This document shows, piece after piece, positions 41,376 to 49,962 of a DNA stretch of 64,000 bases. The notes below the pieces were generated by a model. That model saw only the letters and a program-made list of their open reading frames with translations. It did no database searches and had not been told where the DNA came from. Source of the stretch: Nocardia stercoris (GTDB taxonomy: Bacteria; Actinomycetota; Actinomycetes; Mycobacteriales; Mycobacteriaceae); contig NZ_RFFH01000014.1 of the NCBI RefSeq assembly GCF_003696265.1, forward strand, positions 1 to 64,000. Direction: 5' to 3'. Both the position numbers and the translations under genes were made by a program. Position 1 is the stretch's first letter; the number at the start of each line of letters is the position of its first letter.

Positions 41376-41909
41376 ATGCGCCCCGAACGAACCACCGCCG
41401 GCCCGGGCACCTACGAGCCGGTGTCCGCCGCATGCGGCACGAACCTCCCCGCCGAGTCGACGGTCCGGGTCGCCGACGCGGACGACCTGGCGACGCTGCG
41501 GCTGCTGCGCCGGCGATGGACAGAGGAGAATTCGGGCGGCCCGGTCACCGACGACGACTTCGACGAACGGTTCGATCGGTGGTTGGGCACCGAGTCGTCG
41601 CGCCGGACGATATTTCTGGCCGAGGTCGGCGACCAGGCCGTCGGCATGGTGAACCTCACCCTGTTCGAGCGGATGCCGCAACCCGGCCGGCCCGCTTCGC
41701 GCTGGGGCTATCTGGGTAACGCGTTCGTACTCGCCGACTACCGCAATCGCGGTATCGGCACCGCGCTGCTGACCGCACTCGTCGCCTACGCCGACGAATC
41801 GGGTTGCGCCCGGATCGTGCTCTCGCCGACCGAACCGTCACTGTCGTTCTACCAGCGAGCCGGATTCGGTCCCGCCACAATGCTGCTCGCCCGCGTCCGG
41901 CCGGACTGA
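41376..41909 (+). CDS. GNAT-family N-acetyltransferase
   Basis: The 177-residue protein has a single GNAT domain (about 30-175). The acetyl-CoA loop is ADYRNRGIGTALLTALV, preceded by the strand RWGYLGNAFVL; the C-terminus has LSPTEPSLSFYQRAGFGPATM. The substrate is unknown. The N-terminal 30 residues are polar and probably disordered. The ATG at 41376 is chosen because it gives a normal-length N-terminus, although GCGGG six bases upstream is only a weak ribosome-binding site. It lies 49 bases after the GTPase gene in the same direction and could be read from the same transcript. Confidence 0.85.
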   Translation: MRPERTTAGPGTYEPVSAACGTNLPAESTVRVADADDLATLRLLRRRWTEENSGGPVTDDDFDERFDRWLGTESSRRTIFLAEVGDQAVGMVNLTLFERMPQPGRPASRWGYLGNAFVLADYRNRGIGTALLTALVAYADESGCARIVLSPTEPSLSFYQRAGFGPATMLLARVRPD

Positions 41910-42011
41910 TCGGACCGGACGATATTTTCCGCCCGAGGTCGGCAATCGGACCGCGTCAGGGAGGCGGCAGTCCGGCACGTCGACCGGTGCCCGGCACCCG
42001 GGGCAGGCTGT

Positions 42012-42191
42012 TCAGCCCCGGCCGAACAGGCGTCCGAGCATCCCGGTCCCGCCCGCGGTGGACTGCCCCGCGGTGGGGTGCCCGGCGCACCAGCGGTCGG
42101 CGGGTATGCCGGCCTTCACTTCGTCGATGTGCTGGCCGCAACCGGCCCAGGTGGTCTTCGAACAGGTCTGACAGGGAACGGCGTAGCACAT
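42012..42191 (-). CDS. Small Cys-rich (probable zinc-binding) protein
   Basis: The 59-residue protein begins MCYAVPCQTCSKTTWAGCGQH and continues with ADRWCAGH, giving five cysteines and several histidines in the first 45 residues, a probable zinc-binding fold. Related short proteins of unknown function are widespread in actinobacteria. The ATG at 42191 has AAGGA six bases upstream. Immediately upstream on the same strand is the probable frameshifted gene at 42214-42400, so the two may have formed one operon. Confidence 0.75.
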   Translation of the reverse strand: MCYAVPCQTCSKTTWAGCGQHIDEVKAGIPADRWCAGHPTAGQSTAGGTGMLGRLFGRG

Positions 42192-42213
42192 GCGATGTCC
42201 TTTTCGGGTGTGG

Positions 42214-42400
42214 TCAGGCGGAGGCTTCGCCGGCTTCGAGTGCCGTGGCGAACTGGATGGCTTCGTAGGCGCGCGCCGCATGGATCGTAGCCGGGCCGAC
42301 CTGCACGAGGAATGTGGCACTGAGCGCTTCGGCGGCTACCGGGCGAGTGGCGCCGGCGCGGGCGGCGTGGACGCGAAGACGCCGGAAAAGATCTTTTCAC
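42214..42400 (-). pseudogene. Probable small gene broken by a one-base shift in an A run
   Basis: From the stop TGA at 42214 a minus-strand frame reads upstream for 60 codons with strong third-position GC bias and a natural composition (DLFRRLRVHAARAG..., ...VQVGPATIHAARAYEAIQF, ATALEAGEASA). At its 5' end it is closed by an in-frame TGA, while a GTG (42400) begins one base out of frame. A single A removed from the four-base run at 42394-42397 would join GTG-AAA-GAT into one frame of 61 residues. I find no known domain. It may be a recent loss, a sequencing error or a slippery-site frameshift. A plain short start at the internal GTG (30 residues) is the other option. Confidence 0.45.
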
Positions 42401-42652
42401 CCTCGCCGGACCGCACCGCCGACCAGCGACCCGGCACCCGAATCCAATATCTCAGCTGGTCAACGCCTTTCGCGCACACCAATGCGCCGCTACGGATCCG
42501 GCCGCCCGGGCACGGCGGCGCGTCGCCGGTGGACACGCCGTCCGCCGGCGACGCCACCTGGCCGGTTTGACCGTTTATGCATGCCAAGCTGTACCCGTAC
42601 GGGCTTGTTCCACATCGAGTTGCCGATCGTCTCGAATCGAAAGGCTTCAGGC

Positions 42653-43420
42653 ATGCGACGTTCGTTCACTCTCGGGGCGGCCGTTACGGTCGCGGCAGGT
42701 GTCGCCGTCCTCGGCCTGTGGACCTCTGGTTCCGAACCGAGCCACGCTCAGCCACCCGGCACCGACGTGGAGGGTTCCGGTGTTCATCTGAGCACCTCGG
42801 TAGACGACATCAGGGTGGACGGGCCCGGCGACCGGACGCCGACCTACTTCATGACCTTCTCGCACGCCGCACAGCTGACCGGCGCCTTCTCGGTGAACGT
42901 GGACGGTGATCCGATCACCTCCGGTCAGGCCGTCGCCGGGTTCATCCTCGGCTGCGGAATCAGCGTGGCCGGTGGCGTCACCGTCGGGCTCGAGCCCAAC
43001 CAGGGCGTTGCCGGCGCTGTCAACGGGGCGGTCAACTCGCCGAGCATCTCCTTCACCCCGCCGAGCGTTTCGGTCTCCCCGCCGAGTGGGACGGTCCCGC
43101 CCAGCGCCTCCGTCAGCCCGCCCAGCGAATCCTTCAACACACCCACCTTCAGCATCGGCCCCACCGTCGGCGGAACCCTGGGCATCACGGAGGTTTTGAC
43201 GGCCACCCTGGGACCCGGCCAGGTCACCACGGTCAACACGGCGACCGCCACCCTGGACGACAAGACCCAGTTCCCGTATCACATCAACTTCAGGAACGCC
43301 GCACTGAATGTCGCGCAATGTGTTTCGCCGGTGTCGGCGGTCCCGTTCACCACCGCCACGGTCAGTACCCCGTCCGGACTGGTGCAGACCACGGCGTACG
43401 GCGACCAGTTCACCTTCTGA
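42653..43420 (+). CDS. MspA-family outer-membrane (mycomembrane) porin
   Basis: The 255-residue protein has a signal peptide (MRRSFTLGAAVTVAAGVAVLGLWTSG, cleavage probably after SHA) and the MspA-type body: TSVDDIRVDGPGDRTPTYFMTF, SGQAVAGFILGCGISVAGGVTVG, and a C-terminal Ig-like part ending TTAYGDQFTF. MspA family proteins form octameric channels for hydrophilic nutrients across the mycolate layer. A Pro/Ser-rich segment (about 126-165, repeats of the type SPPS) replaces part of the loop region. The ATG at 42653 has AAAGG about 7 bases upstream. Its presence supports a mycolata host. The gene is alone on its transcript by position. Confidence 0.88.
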   Translation: MRRSFTLGAAVTVAAGVAVLGLWTSGSEPSHAQPPGTDVEGSGVHLSTSVDDIRVDGPGDRTPTYFMTFSHAAQLTGAFSVNVDGDPITSGQAVAGFILGCGISVAGGVTVGLEPNQGVAGAVNGAVNSPSISFTPPSVSVSPPSGTVPPSASVSPPSESFNTPTFSIGPTVGGTLGITEVLTATLGPGQVTTVNTATATLDDKTQFPYHINFRNAALNVAQCVSPVSAVPFTTATVSTPSGLVQTTAYGDQFTF

Positions 43421-43433
43421 AAGAACCTCGGTC

Positions 43434-44426
43434 TCAGCCGGTACCGCGCGCGTTCGCGGTACCGACCGCGAAATGCTGCCGATAGCGTTCCGGAGTGGTG
43501 ACCAGCCGGCGCGCGAAGACGCGATGCAGGGTTTCGCCGTGCCGGTAGCCCACCGCCCGGGCGATGGCGGTGACCGTGAGTTCGGTCGATTCCAGTAGGC
43601 GGCGCGCCGCTTCGACGCGCAGGTCCTCGACGAACGCGGCCGGCGTGGTACCGGTTTCCGCGCGGAACGCGCGCGCGAAGTGGCGCTCGCTCAGACCCGC
43701 CCGCTCGGCGAGCGCCGACACCGACAGGTCGCCGTCGAGGTGGTCCGGCAGCCACTGCTGGACCGCGCGGATGGCGGGAGTGCGGGCGGGCTGAGCGCGC
43801 ATCTGGGCACTGAATTGGGCCTGACCACCCGATCGGCGGGTGAAGACGACGAACGCCCGGGCGATCTCCTGGGCCAGCTCCCGTCCGTGATCGTCCTCGA
43901 CCAGGGCCAGCGCGAGATCGATGCCGGCCGACACACCGGCCGCGGTCCAGCGGTTGCGATCACGCACGTAGATACGGTCCGGTTCGACGGTGACACGCGG
44001 ATAGGTCGCCGCCAGCCGATCGGTCGTGCCCCAGTGGGTGGTGGCGCGGTACCCGTCGAGCAGACCGGCGGCCGCGAGCAACAGGGCACCGGAGCAGACC
44101 GAGGTCACCCGCCGGGACTTGCGGGCCAGCGCCGGCAGCTCACGAACCACCTCCGCGGACACCGGGCCCGAGATCCAGCCGCCGACGACCACCAGAGTGT
44201 CGATCTCGTCGGCCGAGACGGCCAGCTCGTGCAGCGAATGTGGCACCGCGATGGTCAGTCCCCCGTCGACCGTGATCGAGCGGCCCTGCGGCGAAGCCGT
44301 CAAGAGCCGGTACACCGGCTGCCCGGTGAGTGCGTTCACGAACCCGAAAACGTCCATCGGCCCGGCCAATTCGACCAGCTGCATCCCCTGGTACGCGACG
44401 AAGACGACGGTACGCGGTTCGGACAC
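43434..44426 (-). CDS. GlxA-family transcriptional regulator (second copy)
   Basis: The 330-residue protein has an N-terminal DJ-1/PfpI-like domain (PMDVFGFVNALTGQPVYRLL; cysteine elbow in SVCSGALLLAAAGLLDG) and a C-terminal AraC HTH (about 225-320), with LSVSALAERAGLSERHFARAFRAETGTTPAAFVE and TVTAIARAVGYRHGETLHRVFARRL. Unlike the 15.3 kb copy, it matches the more typical GlxA/FtrA pattern throughout. It lies immediately downstream of the alpha/beta hydrolase gene (74 bases, same strand), so they may be cotranscribed. GTG 44426 is the likely start, preceded closely by GGCGGA; an in-frame longer form exists but is unsupported. Confidence 0.87.
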   Translation of the reverse strand: MSEPRTVVFVAYQGMQLVELAGPMDVFGFVNALTGQPVYRLLTASPQGRSITVDGGLTIAVPHSLHELAVSADEIDTLVVVGGWISGPVSAEVVRELPALARKSRRVTSVCSGALLLAAAGLLDGYRATTHWGTTDRLAATYPRVTVEPDRIYVRDRNRWTAAGVSAGIDLALALVEDDHGRELAQEIARAFVVFTRRSGGQAQFSAQMRAQPARTPAIRAVQQWLPDHLDGDLSVSALAERAGLSERHFARAFRAETGTTPAAFVEDLRVEAARRLLESTELTVTAIARAVGYRHGETLHRVFARRLVTTPERYRQHFAVGTANARGTG

Positions 44427-44500
44427 TCCGCCATCATGGCATTCGCGGCACCCGTCCGTCACGATCAGCGGTCGACCGTGACGGACCTCGGGTTCACCCA

Positions 44501-45373
44501 TCAGGCGGTGTGCCCGGCCCGCGCTTGGACCACGTGCCGCTCGAGGAACGGAAGGATCGCGGCGGCAACCCGATCCGGGAACTGGGCGTGCGGATAGTGC
44601 CCCCCGTTCTCGATCTCGACGACCCGGCCCAGCCCCGCCGGCAGCCCGGCCACGATCGCGTCGGCCTCGGCCGCGGGATCGGACCAGTCCGGGTCGGCCG
44701 AACCCATGATCACCAGTACCGGACATCCCACATTCGGCAACTGGGCGTGCGCGTCCGCGGGTGTGGTCTTGCCGGTCTTCATGAACTCCGCCCAGCGACC
44801 CGGCTGACGCAGGACGCGGTCGAGTCCGGCGAGGTAGCTGTCGTGGTCGTCCGGCTTCGTCGGATAGGCGACGTCCAGATACCGCTGCCACCACCGCGAC
44901 GAGTTCAGCATCGACGTGCAGGCGAGCCGGACCATGCCGCGGCGATACCGGCGAACGGTGAACAGGGCGGCGACGTCGAGGCTCTGGGTGCGGGTGAAGG
45001 GGTCGATCTCGACGATCGCGGCTACCGCTTCCGGGGCCTGGGCGGCGGCGACGGTCGCCGCGCCGCCGGACAGCGAATGCCCGACGATCACCGCCGGGCC
45101 ACCGAAGTGCCGGATCACACCCAGCAGGTCCTGTGCCACATCGGTGCGGCTGATCGCGGCCTTTCCGGTCAACGAGGGCCAGTCCAGGCTCGATTCGCCG
45201 TGCCCGCGCATGTCCACATTCACCACCCGGTAGCCGGACGCGGCCAGGGGCCCGACCAGGTGGCGGAAGTCCTGGCGCAGGGTGCCCATGCCGTGCGACA
45301 GGATCACCAGCGGCCCGTCGCCGACGACATCGCAGGCGAGCCGTCCGTGTTCGAGCGTCACATACTCGGTCAT
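44501..45373 (-). CDS. Alpha/beta hydrolase
   Basis: The 290-residue protein is an alpha/beta-hydrolase-fold enzyme. The oxyanion region is VILSHGMGTLRQDF, the nucleophile Ser100 is in VGHSLSGG, the acid is in the ADPDWSDP region, and the catalytic His is in ENGGHYPHAQFP. It lacks a signal peptide, so it is cytoplasmic. Substrates could be esters, amides or epoxides; the sequence does not discriminate. It is divergent from a beta-lactamase-related hydrolase gene; a KstR-like palindrome lies between them, 153 bases before this start. The ATG at 45373 precedes MTEYVTLEHGRLACDVVGDG, a normal N-terminus. Confidence 0.87.
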   Translation of the reverse strand: MTEYVTLEHGRLACDVVGDGPLVILSHGMGTLRQDFRHLVGPLAASGYRVVNVDMRGHGESSLDWPSLTGKAAISRTDVAQDLLGVIRHFGGPAVIVGHSLSGGAATVAAAQAPEAVAAIVEIDPFTRTQSLDVAALFTVRRYRRGMVRLACTSMLNSSRWWQRYLDVAYPTKPDDHDSYLAGLDRVLRQPGRWAEFMKTGKTTPADAHAQLPNVGCPVLVIMGSADPDWSDPAAEADAIVAGLPAGLGRVVEIENGGHYPHAQFPDRVAAAILPFLERHVVQARAGHTA

Positions 45374-45525
45374 TTGTCTTGTCCTTCCAGCGGATTCGGG
45401 CCGCGTCCGCGACCTGCTGAAAGTGAACTCTCGACGGCGGCCGTGGCCGAGAGCGAAGGCCGATCAGGTCAGTCACTGGGCCGAATTCGTCAGATTCTGA
45501 TCGGAAACGCACTGGCGACCGCGAC

Positions 45526-45539
45526 TAGAACATGTTCTA
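45526..45539. promoter_or_regulatory. KstR-type operator, perfect palindrome
   Basis: The sequence TAGAACATGTTCTA is a perfect 14-bp palindrome ending eight bases before the ATG of the serine hydrolase gene. It fits exactly the published KstR consensus TnnAACnnGTTnnA. KstR is a TetR-family repressor of cholesterol and lipid catabolism in mycolata, released by steroid-derived CoA thioesters. The position over the ribosome-binding region would allow tight repression. Confidence 0.75.
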
Positions 45540-45547
45540 ATTTTCCC

Positions 45548-46696
45548 ATGAGTGGGCGGGTACATGGCCAGGTAGACCGAGCTTTCCGGGCGGTCCGCGA
45601 GGTCTTCGAAGCGGACTTCGCCAACGGGCAGAACGTCGGCGCCGCCGTGGCGGTTTTCGTCGACGGCCGGGCCGTGGTCGATCTGTGGGGCGGAGCCGCC
45701 GATGCCCGCACCGGGCGCCCGTGGGTGCACGACACCCCCGCGATCACGTTCTCCTGCACCAAAGCCGTCACCGCCACCGCGGCCCTGGCGGTCGCGCACG
45801 AAACCGGCGTGGACTGGGAAGCCCCGGTGACGAACTGGTGGCCGGAGTACGGCGCCGCCGGCAAGGGGGCGACCGTCCTCGCCGACCTGCTCACCCACAG
45901 CGCCGGACTTCCCGTCCTCGAACAGCCCGCGACCGTAGAGCAGGCCGCCGACCCCGCCGCCATGGCCGCGCTGCTGGCCCGGCAGCGGCCACTGTGGCAG
46001 CCGGGCACCGAACACGGTTACCACGCACTGACTTTCGGCTGGCTGGTCGGCGAATTCGTCCGTCGCCGGACCGATTCGACGGTCGGCGAGTTCGTCCGCC
46101 GCCGTTTCGGTGACGACCTGTGGATCGGCGCGCCTCCCGAGGTGATCGCCCGGGCCGCGCGCGTCGGCTTCCCGCCCGCCGCCGAGCGCGCCTGGACCGA
46201 TTCGACCGCCACCGACGCGGCCGTCCTACGACTCGCTCAGGCCTACCAGGATCCCGACTCCCTGCTGATGCGCGGTTCCACCAATCCCATGGCGTCCGCG
46301 AACAAACCCGAGGTGCTGGCCGGCGGCTGGCCCGCCTCCGGCCTGGTCACCACGGCCCGCGGCCTCGCCCGCTTCTACCGCGACCTCGTGGCCGGCACGC
46401 TGCTGCCGCCGTCGATCCTGCGCGAAGCCGTCCGCGAACAGGTCCGCGGCCCGGACGCGGTCCTGGTGCAGGAGAGCGCGTTCGGCCTCGGCTACATGCT
46501 GCCCGCCCAGAACTTCGTGCTGCCCGCCGCCGCCCGGCCGACCGCCTTCGGCCACCCCGGCGCCGGCGGCGCCCTCGGCTTGGGCGACCTCACTCACCGC
46601 GTCGCGATCGCCTTCGTCCCGAACCTGCGCCGGGACTGGCTCTCCGGTGACCGCCGGGCCTACGACCTGGTTCGGGCGGTGTATGACGCGCTGTGA
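45548..46696 (+). CDS. Class C beta-lactamase-related serine hydrolase (EstB/LipE-type)
   Basis: The 382-residue protein has the penicillin-binding/beta-lactamase fold of EstB-type esterases. The SxxK nucleophile motif is Ser69-Cys-Thr-Lys72 (TFSCTKAVTATAA), and the Tyr motif is YHALTFGW. A C-terminal HPGAGGALG replaces the KTG motif. There is no signal peptide, so it is cytoplasmic. Mycobacterial relatives such as LipE hydrolyse lipid or steryl esters. The ATG at 45548 lies eight bases after the KstR-like palindrome, so it is probably induced during steroid degradation; this is inference from the site. Confidence 0.88.
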   Translation: MSGRVHGQVDRAFRAVREVFEADFANGQNVGAAVAVFVDGRAVVDLWGGAADARTGRPWVHDTPAITFSCTKAVTATAALAVAHETGVDWEAPVTNWWPEYGAAGKGATVLADLLTHSAGLPVLEQPATVEQAADPAAMAALLARQRPLWQPGTEHGYHALTFGWLVGEFVRRRTDSTVGEFVRRRFGDDLWIGAPPEVIARAARVGFPPAAERAWTDSTATDAAVLRLAQAYQDPDSLLMRGSTNPMASANKPEVLAGGWPASGLVTTARGLARFYRDLVAGTLLPPSILREAVREQVRGPDAVLVQESAFGLGYMLPAQNFVLPAAARPTAFGHPGAGGALGLGDLTHRVAIAFVPNLRRDWLSGDRRAYDLVRAVYDAL

Positions 46697-46784
46697 TCCG
46701 GCCCGAACGCACAATGTTCGCCCGGCGCCGGCAATTCTTGCGGTTTCGGACAGAAGGTTGTGCGCCCAGGCCGGACCCCGGCGT

Positions 46785-48182
46785 TCAGTAGCCGAGCATG
46801 ACCCGAATCGGTCCGCCGATGATGCCCGTGGCGAGGCTGTCCAGAGCTGCCGGGTCGACGATGGTGGCGGGCACGGACCGGATATCGCAGCCGGTCTGCT
46901 CGACCGGGTTCTCGGCCCGCTGCTGCAACCAGGCCAGGGCCGCCGGTGCGCCCGCGAACCATTCGCCGGTGTGCCCGGAGACCGGGTAGTCCGTCTGTTC
47001 CCGGCGGTAGGTCACCGCGGTGCCGGCGTCGCAGTAGGCCGAAACCATCCGGTCGACGCCGGTGATCGCGCTGCCTTCGTCGTCGATCGCGTTGTAGACG
47101 TAGAGCGGGACGGTCGGCGCCGCTCCGCCGAGGTTTCGTTCGCGTAGGGCGGCGCTGATCACCGGGTCGGCCAAGACATCGTCCAGGGGTGCGGTGAGGA
47201 ACTGGCCCGCGTCGAAACCCATGTTGGACAACAGGTTCTGCGGTGCGCAGTTGTTCGTCGCGGCGGCGATCCGCTGCCGGCCCTCGGGGGTGAGATACCG
47301 GTCCAGGGCCGCGGTGAACTCCGGGGAGTCCTGCATCATCCCCATCATGGCGACCGGCACGAGCGCGCCGCCCACGGGCGTGCCGTTGGCCGCGCGGATG
47401 CCGGTCCCCATGTCGCCGACCGGACCACCGAGCGCCGCGCCCGCGAGGTTCAGTTCCGGTGCGTAGTGCGGCTGCTCCTGTGCGGCCCAGGCCGAGGTGA
47501 TCGCACCGCCCGAATAGCCCCACAGCACGGCGCGCGTGCCCGGCCCGGGCAGGCCGGCCGGGGCGAAGTTCTCCGCCGCCCGAATACCGTCCAGCACAAC
47601 GTATCCCGGCTCGTGTGGGCTCTCGAAGTGGTTGTCGATGCCGCCGGTGTCCGGCACCGACACCGCCCAGCCCCGGGCCAGCGCGGCCGCGATCATCGGC
47701 GTCTCGTTGGCCATGGTCGAGAGCTGGATCGGTCCCGGCTTCGACGGATCGAACCACGGCACGGCGCCCTGCTGCAGATCCTGCGACGGCATGCACTGCG
47801 GCGCGATCGCGTCGGTCATGTTCTGGAACGACAGGATCGCCGTGGGCTGCGTCGCGTGCGCCGGGCGCAGCACGGTCGTCACCGCGGCGTATGGCTGCCC
47901 GTCGGCACCGGTCGTCCGGTACAGCAACTGCCAGGCCTGCACCGGCATGGGAATCAACTGCATGTAGCTGGCCTGGATCGGCCGGATCCGCAGGATCGAG
48001 CCCGGCGTCGCGTCCGCGTAGTCCGCGGGCGGGGCATAGAACGGATCGACGGTATTCGGTGTGGCCGCCGCGGGTGACGCCGCCGCCCCCGTCGCCGCCA
48101 GCAGCACCCCGATCGGCACCACCACCCGCAGCATCCGATTCAAAACCGTTGCACTACAACATAATTTACGATCCACCGACAT
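46785..48182 (-). CDS. Secreted LIP-family lipase
   Basis: The 465-residue protein has an N-terminal signal (MLRVVVPIGVLLAATGAAASPAAA) and a LIP-type (PF03583) alpha/beta-hydrolase domain. The nucleophile Ser is in LWGYSGGAITSAWA; acid and His residues are expected in YNAIDDEGSAI and VSGHTGEW. Six or more cysteines suggest exported, disulphide-stabilised protein. Related enzymes are the secretory lipases of mycolata and Candida. The ATG at 48182 has AAGGGGAG six bases upstream; the start at M42-equivalent MLRVVV is an alternative. Confidence 0.88.
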   Translation of the reverse strand: MSVDRKLCCSATVLNRMLRVVVPIGVLLAATGAAASPAAATPNTVDPFYAPPADYADATPGSILRIRPIQASYMQLIPMPVQAWQLLYRTTGADGQPYAAVTTVLRPAHATQPTAILSFQNMTDAIAPQCMPSQDLQQGAVPWFDPSKPGPIQLSTMANETPMIAAALARGWAVSVPDTGGIDNHFESPHEPGYVVLDGIRAAENFAPAGLPGPGTRAVLWGYSGGAITSAWAAQEQPHYAPELNLAGAALGGPVGDMGTGIRAANGTPVGGALVPVAMMGMMQDSPEFTAALDRYLTPEGRQRIAAATNNCAPQNLLSNMGFDAGQFLTAPLDDVLADPVISAALRERNLGGAAPTVPLYVYNAIDDEGSAITGVDRMVSAYCDAGTAVTYRREQTDYPVSGHTGEWFAGAPAALAWLQQRAENPVEQTGCDIRSVPATIVDPAALDSLATGIIGGPIRVMLGY

Positions 48183-48284
48183 TCGGAACTCCCCTTCCCG
48201 TCTGCGGACTGTAACAGGTTCCATTCCGGGCCGGACCTGATCGCCCAAACCCCGCACCTGTGTCCAGTGGGCGAATCCCGCTGG

Positions 48285-48671
48285 TCACTCTCCGCCCGTG
48301 CCCACCCGCCACGGCGGATTCCGCCGATTCTCCCCGGCCCGGAACAGGCACAACGGGTGCCCGTCCGGATCCCGCAACCGCGCCTCCCGCCACAACCACG
48401 GCATATCCGTCGGCTCCTGGTCGAACACCAGTCCGGCCGCCGTGAGCCGCCGGCATTCGTGGTCGAGCGCCTCGGTCTCGAAGTAGACGGTGACCTGCCC
48501 GTTCGCGGCCACGGCCTCGACCAGCTCCACCGAGAACGTACTGTCCCCGTCCGGACATTCGAACCGCAGATAGTGCCGGTCCCGCACGATCAACCGCAAA
48601 CCCAACAGCGTGTAGAAACCCTCGGACCGCTCGAGATCGGTACTGCCGATCGTCACCTGATTCAGCCGCAT
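48285..48671 (-). CDS. VOC-superfamily (glyoxalase-like) protein
   Basis: The 128-residue protein has a single vicinal-oxygen-chelate domain: MRLNQVTIGSTDLERSEGFYTLLGL at the start and WLWREARLRDPDGHPLCLFRAG near the end. Members act as metal-dependent isomerases, dioxygenases or resistance proteins; the sequence does not show which. There is one domain, so a dimer is expected. It is 102 bases from the lipase gene and in the same direction. Confidence 0.85.
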   Translation of the reverse strand: MRLNQVTIGSTDLERSEGFYTLLGLRLIVRDRHYLRFECPDGDSTFSVELVEAVAANGQVTVYFETEALDHECRRLTAAGLVFDQEPTDMPWLWREARLRDPDGHPLCLFRAGENRRNPPWRVGTGGE

Positions 48672-48806
48672 CGGGTCAGTCCATCACGACGGTCCGACCA
48701 AGCTCATGTCACCGCGCGTTCCCGAAGTCCGGCGCACAGACGCGCCATCGGCCGCCGCTACGAAAAACCCTCGCCCGGTCGAACGCCTCGACGTTATGGT
48801 CGGCAC

Positions 48807-49451
48807 ATGGTGACCTCTGCCCATCTGTTCGGCTTCGCGGCCCTGGCATTGCTGCTGGTCGTCATCCCGGGCCCCAGTGTGCTGTTCACCGTCAGCCGCG
48901 CGATCACGGTCGGCCGCCGAGCCGCCTTGCTCACCGTCGTAGGCAACGCGATCGGCGTCTACCTCCAGGTCGTCGCCGTAGCCTTCGGCCTCGCAGCGAT
49001 AGTCACCACCTCGGCAACCGTATTCACCGCCGTCAAACTCCTGGGCGCGCTCTACCTCGTCTATCTGGGCATCCGAGCCGTCCGCCACCGGCAACACCTC
49101 GCCGACACCCTCACCGCCGAAACGACACCCACCACCCACCGCACCGTCGCCGCCCTCCGCGACGGCCTGGTGGTCGGCTTCGCCAACCCCAAAACCATCG
49201 TCTTCCTGGCCGCGCTGCTCCCCCAATTCGTCACCCTGGAAGCCGGCTGGATCCCCGAACAGATGATGCTCCTCGGCGCCTGCATCCCGGTCTTCGGCCT
49301 GATCTTCGACTCCGTCTGGGCTTTGGCCGCCGGCGCCGCCCGCACCTGGCTGGCCCGCTCCCCCCGCCGCCTCGCCGCGGTAGGCGGCACCGGCGGCCTG
49401 ATCATGATCGGCCTGGGCACCAGTCTCGCCCTCACCGGCCGCAAGGACTGA
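48807..49451 (+). CDS. LysE/RhtB-family amino acid exporter
   Basis: The 214-residue membrane protein has six hydrophobic helices and the LysE signature near the N-terminus (LLVVIPGPSVLFTVSRAITVGRRAALLTVVGNAIG). The conserved GLVVGFANPKTIVFLAALLPQF lies in the middle. The family exports basic, neutral or hydroxylated amino acids. The ATG at 48807 is chosen because it precedes the first helix directly; the frame is open much further upstream without support. It is divergent from the VOC gene. Confidence 0.9.
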   Translation: MVTSAHLFGFAALALLLVVIPGPSVLFTVSRAITVGRRAALLTVVGNAIGVYLQVVAVAFGLAAIVTTSATVFTAVKLLGALYLVYLGIRAVRHRQHLADTLTAETTPTTHRTVAALRDGLVVGFANPKTIVFLAALLPQFVTLEAGWIPEQMMLLGACIPVFGLIFDSVWALAAGAARTWLARSPRRLAAVGGTGGLIMIGLGTSLALTGRKD

Positions 49452-49473
49452 ACACCCTCCCACACCACCCGAT

Positions 49474-49962
49474 TCAGGCGGCGAAGGCCAGCCAGTAGAA
49501 CACCCAGCTGGTCGCGCCGGCCAGCGCCATGCCGATCGCGGCCAACGGCGCCCACCGCCGATGCCACACACTGTGCGCGCCCGGGAGTGGCGGCGACCCC
49601 AGCTCGCGGGCAGCGCGAACGATAACCACCGGCCACAGCACGACCGCGAACACCGCGAACACCAATTGAATCCCGAGCGCCGTCCACACCAGCCCGGACG
49701 GACGCCCACCGGCCACCCCCGAGGCCCGCTCCTCCCACCCGTTGAACCGCACATCCACTTCGAACAGTCCGACCGAAATCAGCAACCCGACCGCGAGCGC
49801 GACCTGAGTCCGCTTGTGCAGCCCGAACTTCCGCTTCACCCGGACCTGATACACACTCCACGCGAGCACGGCCAGGACGACCGCCATCACGAGCACCATG
49901 GTGTCCATCGCCCACGACGCGCGCGTACCGAGGAAACCATCCGTCCCGGGGTAATTGTGCAC
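49474..49962 (-). CDS. DUF420-like membrane protein
   Basis: A 162-residue protein with four hydrophobic helices (about 20-38, 52-68, 88-110, 135-160). KRKFGLHKRTQVALAVGLLISVGLFEVDVRFNG resembles the family segment near the first cytoplasmic loop of DUF420 proteins, which are often near cytochrome oxidase genes. Here no such gene is adjacent. Function is unknown. It converges with the LysE-type gene. Confidence 0.65.
   Translation of the reverse strand: MHNYPGTDGFLGTRASWAMDTMVLVMAVVLAVLAWSVYQVRVKRKFGLHKRTQVALAVGLLISVGLFEVDVRFNGWEERASGVAGGRPSGLVWTALGIQLVFAVFAVVLWPVVIVRAARELGSPPLPGAHSVWHRRWAPLAAIGMALAGATSWVFYWLAFAA

Noticed and set aside
42336..42587. Alternative minus-strand frame of 83 codons upstream of the small Cys-rich gene
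   Set aside because: It overlaps the better-biased broken frame and shows Pro/Gly-rich, non-protein-like composition.
45526..45539. LexA/SOS box reading of the palindrome GAACATGTTC
   Set aside because: The actinobacterial LexA box needs four bases between GAAC and GTTC; here there are two, which fits KstR instead.
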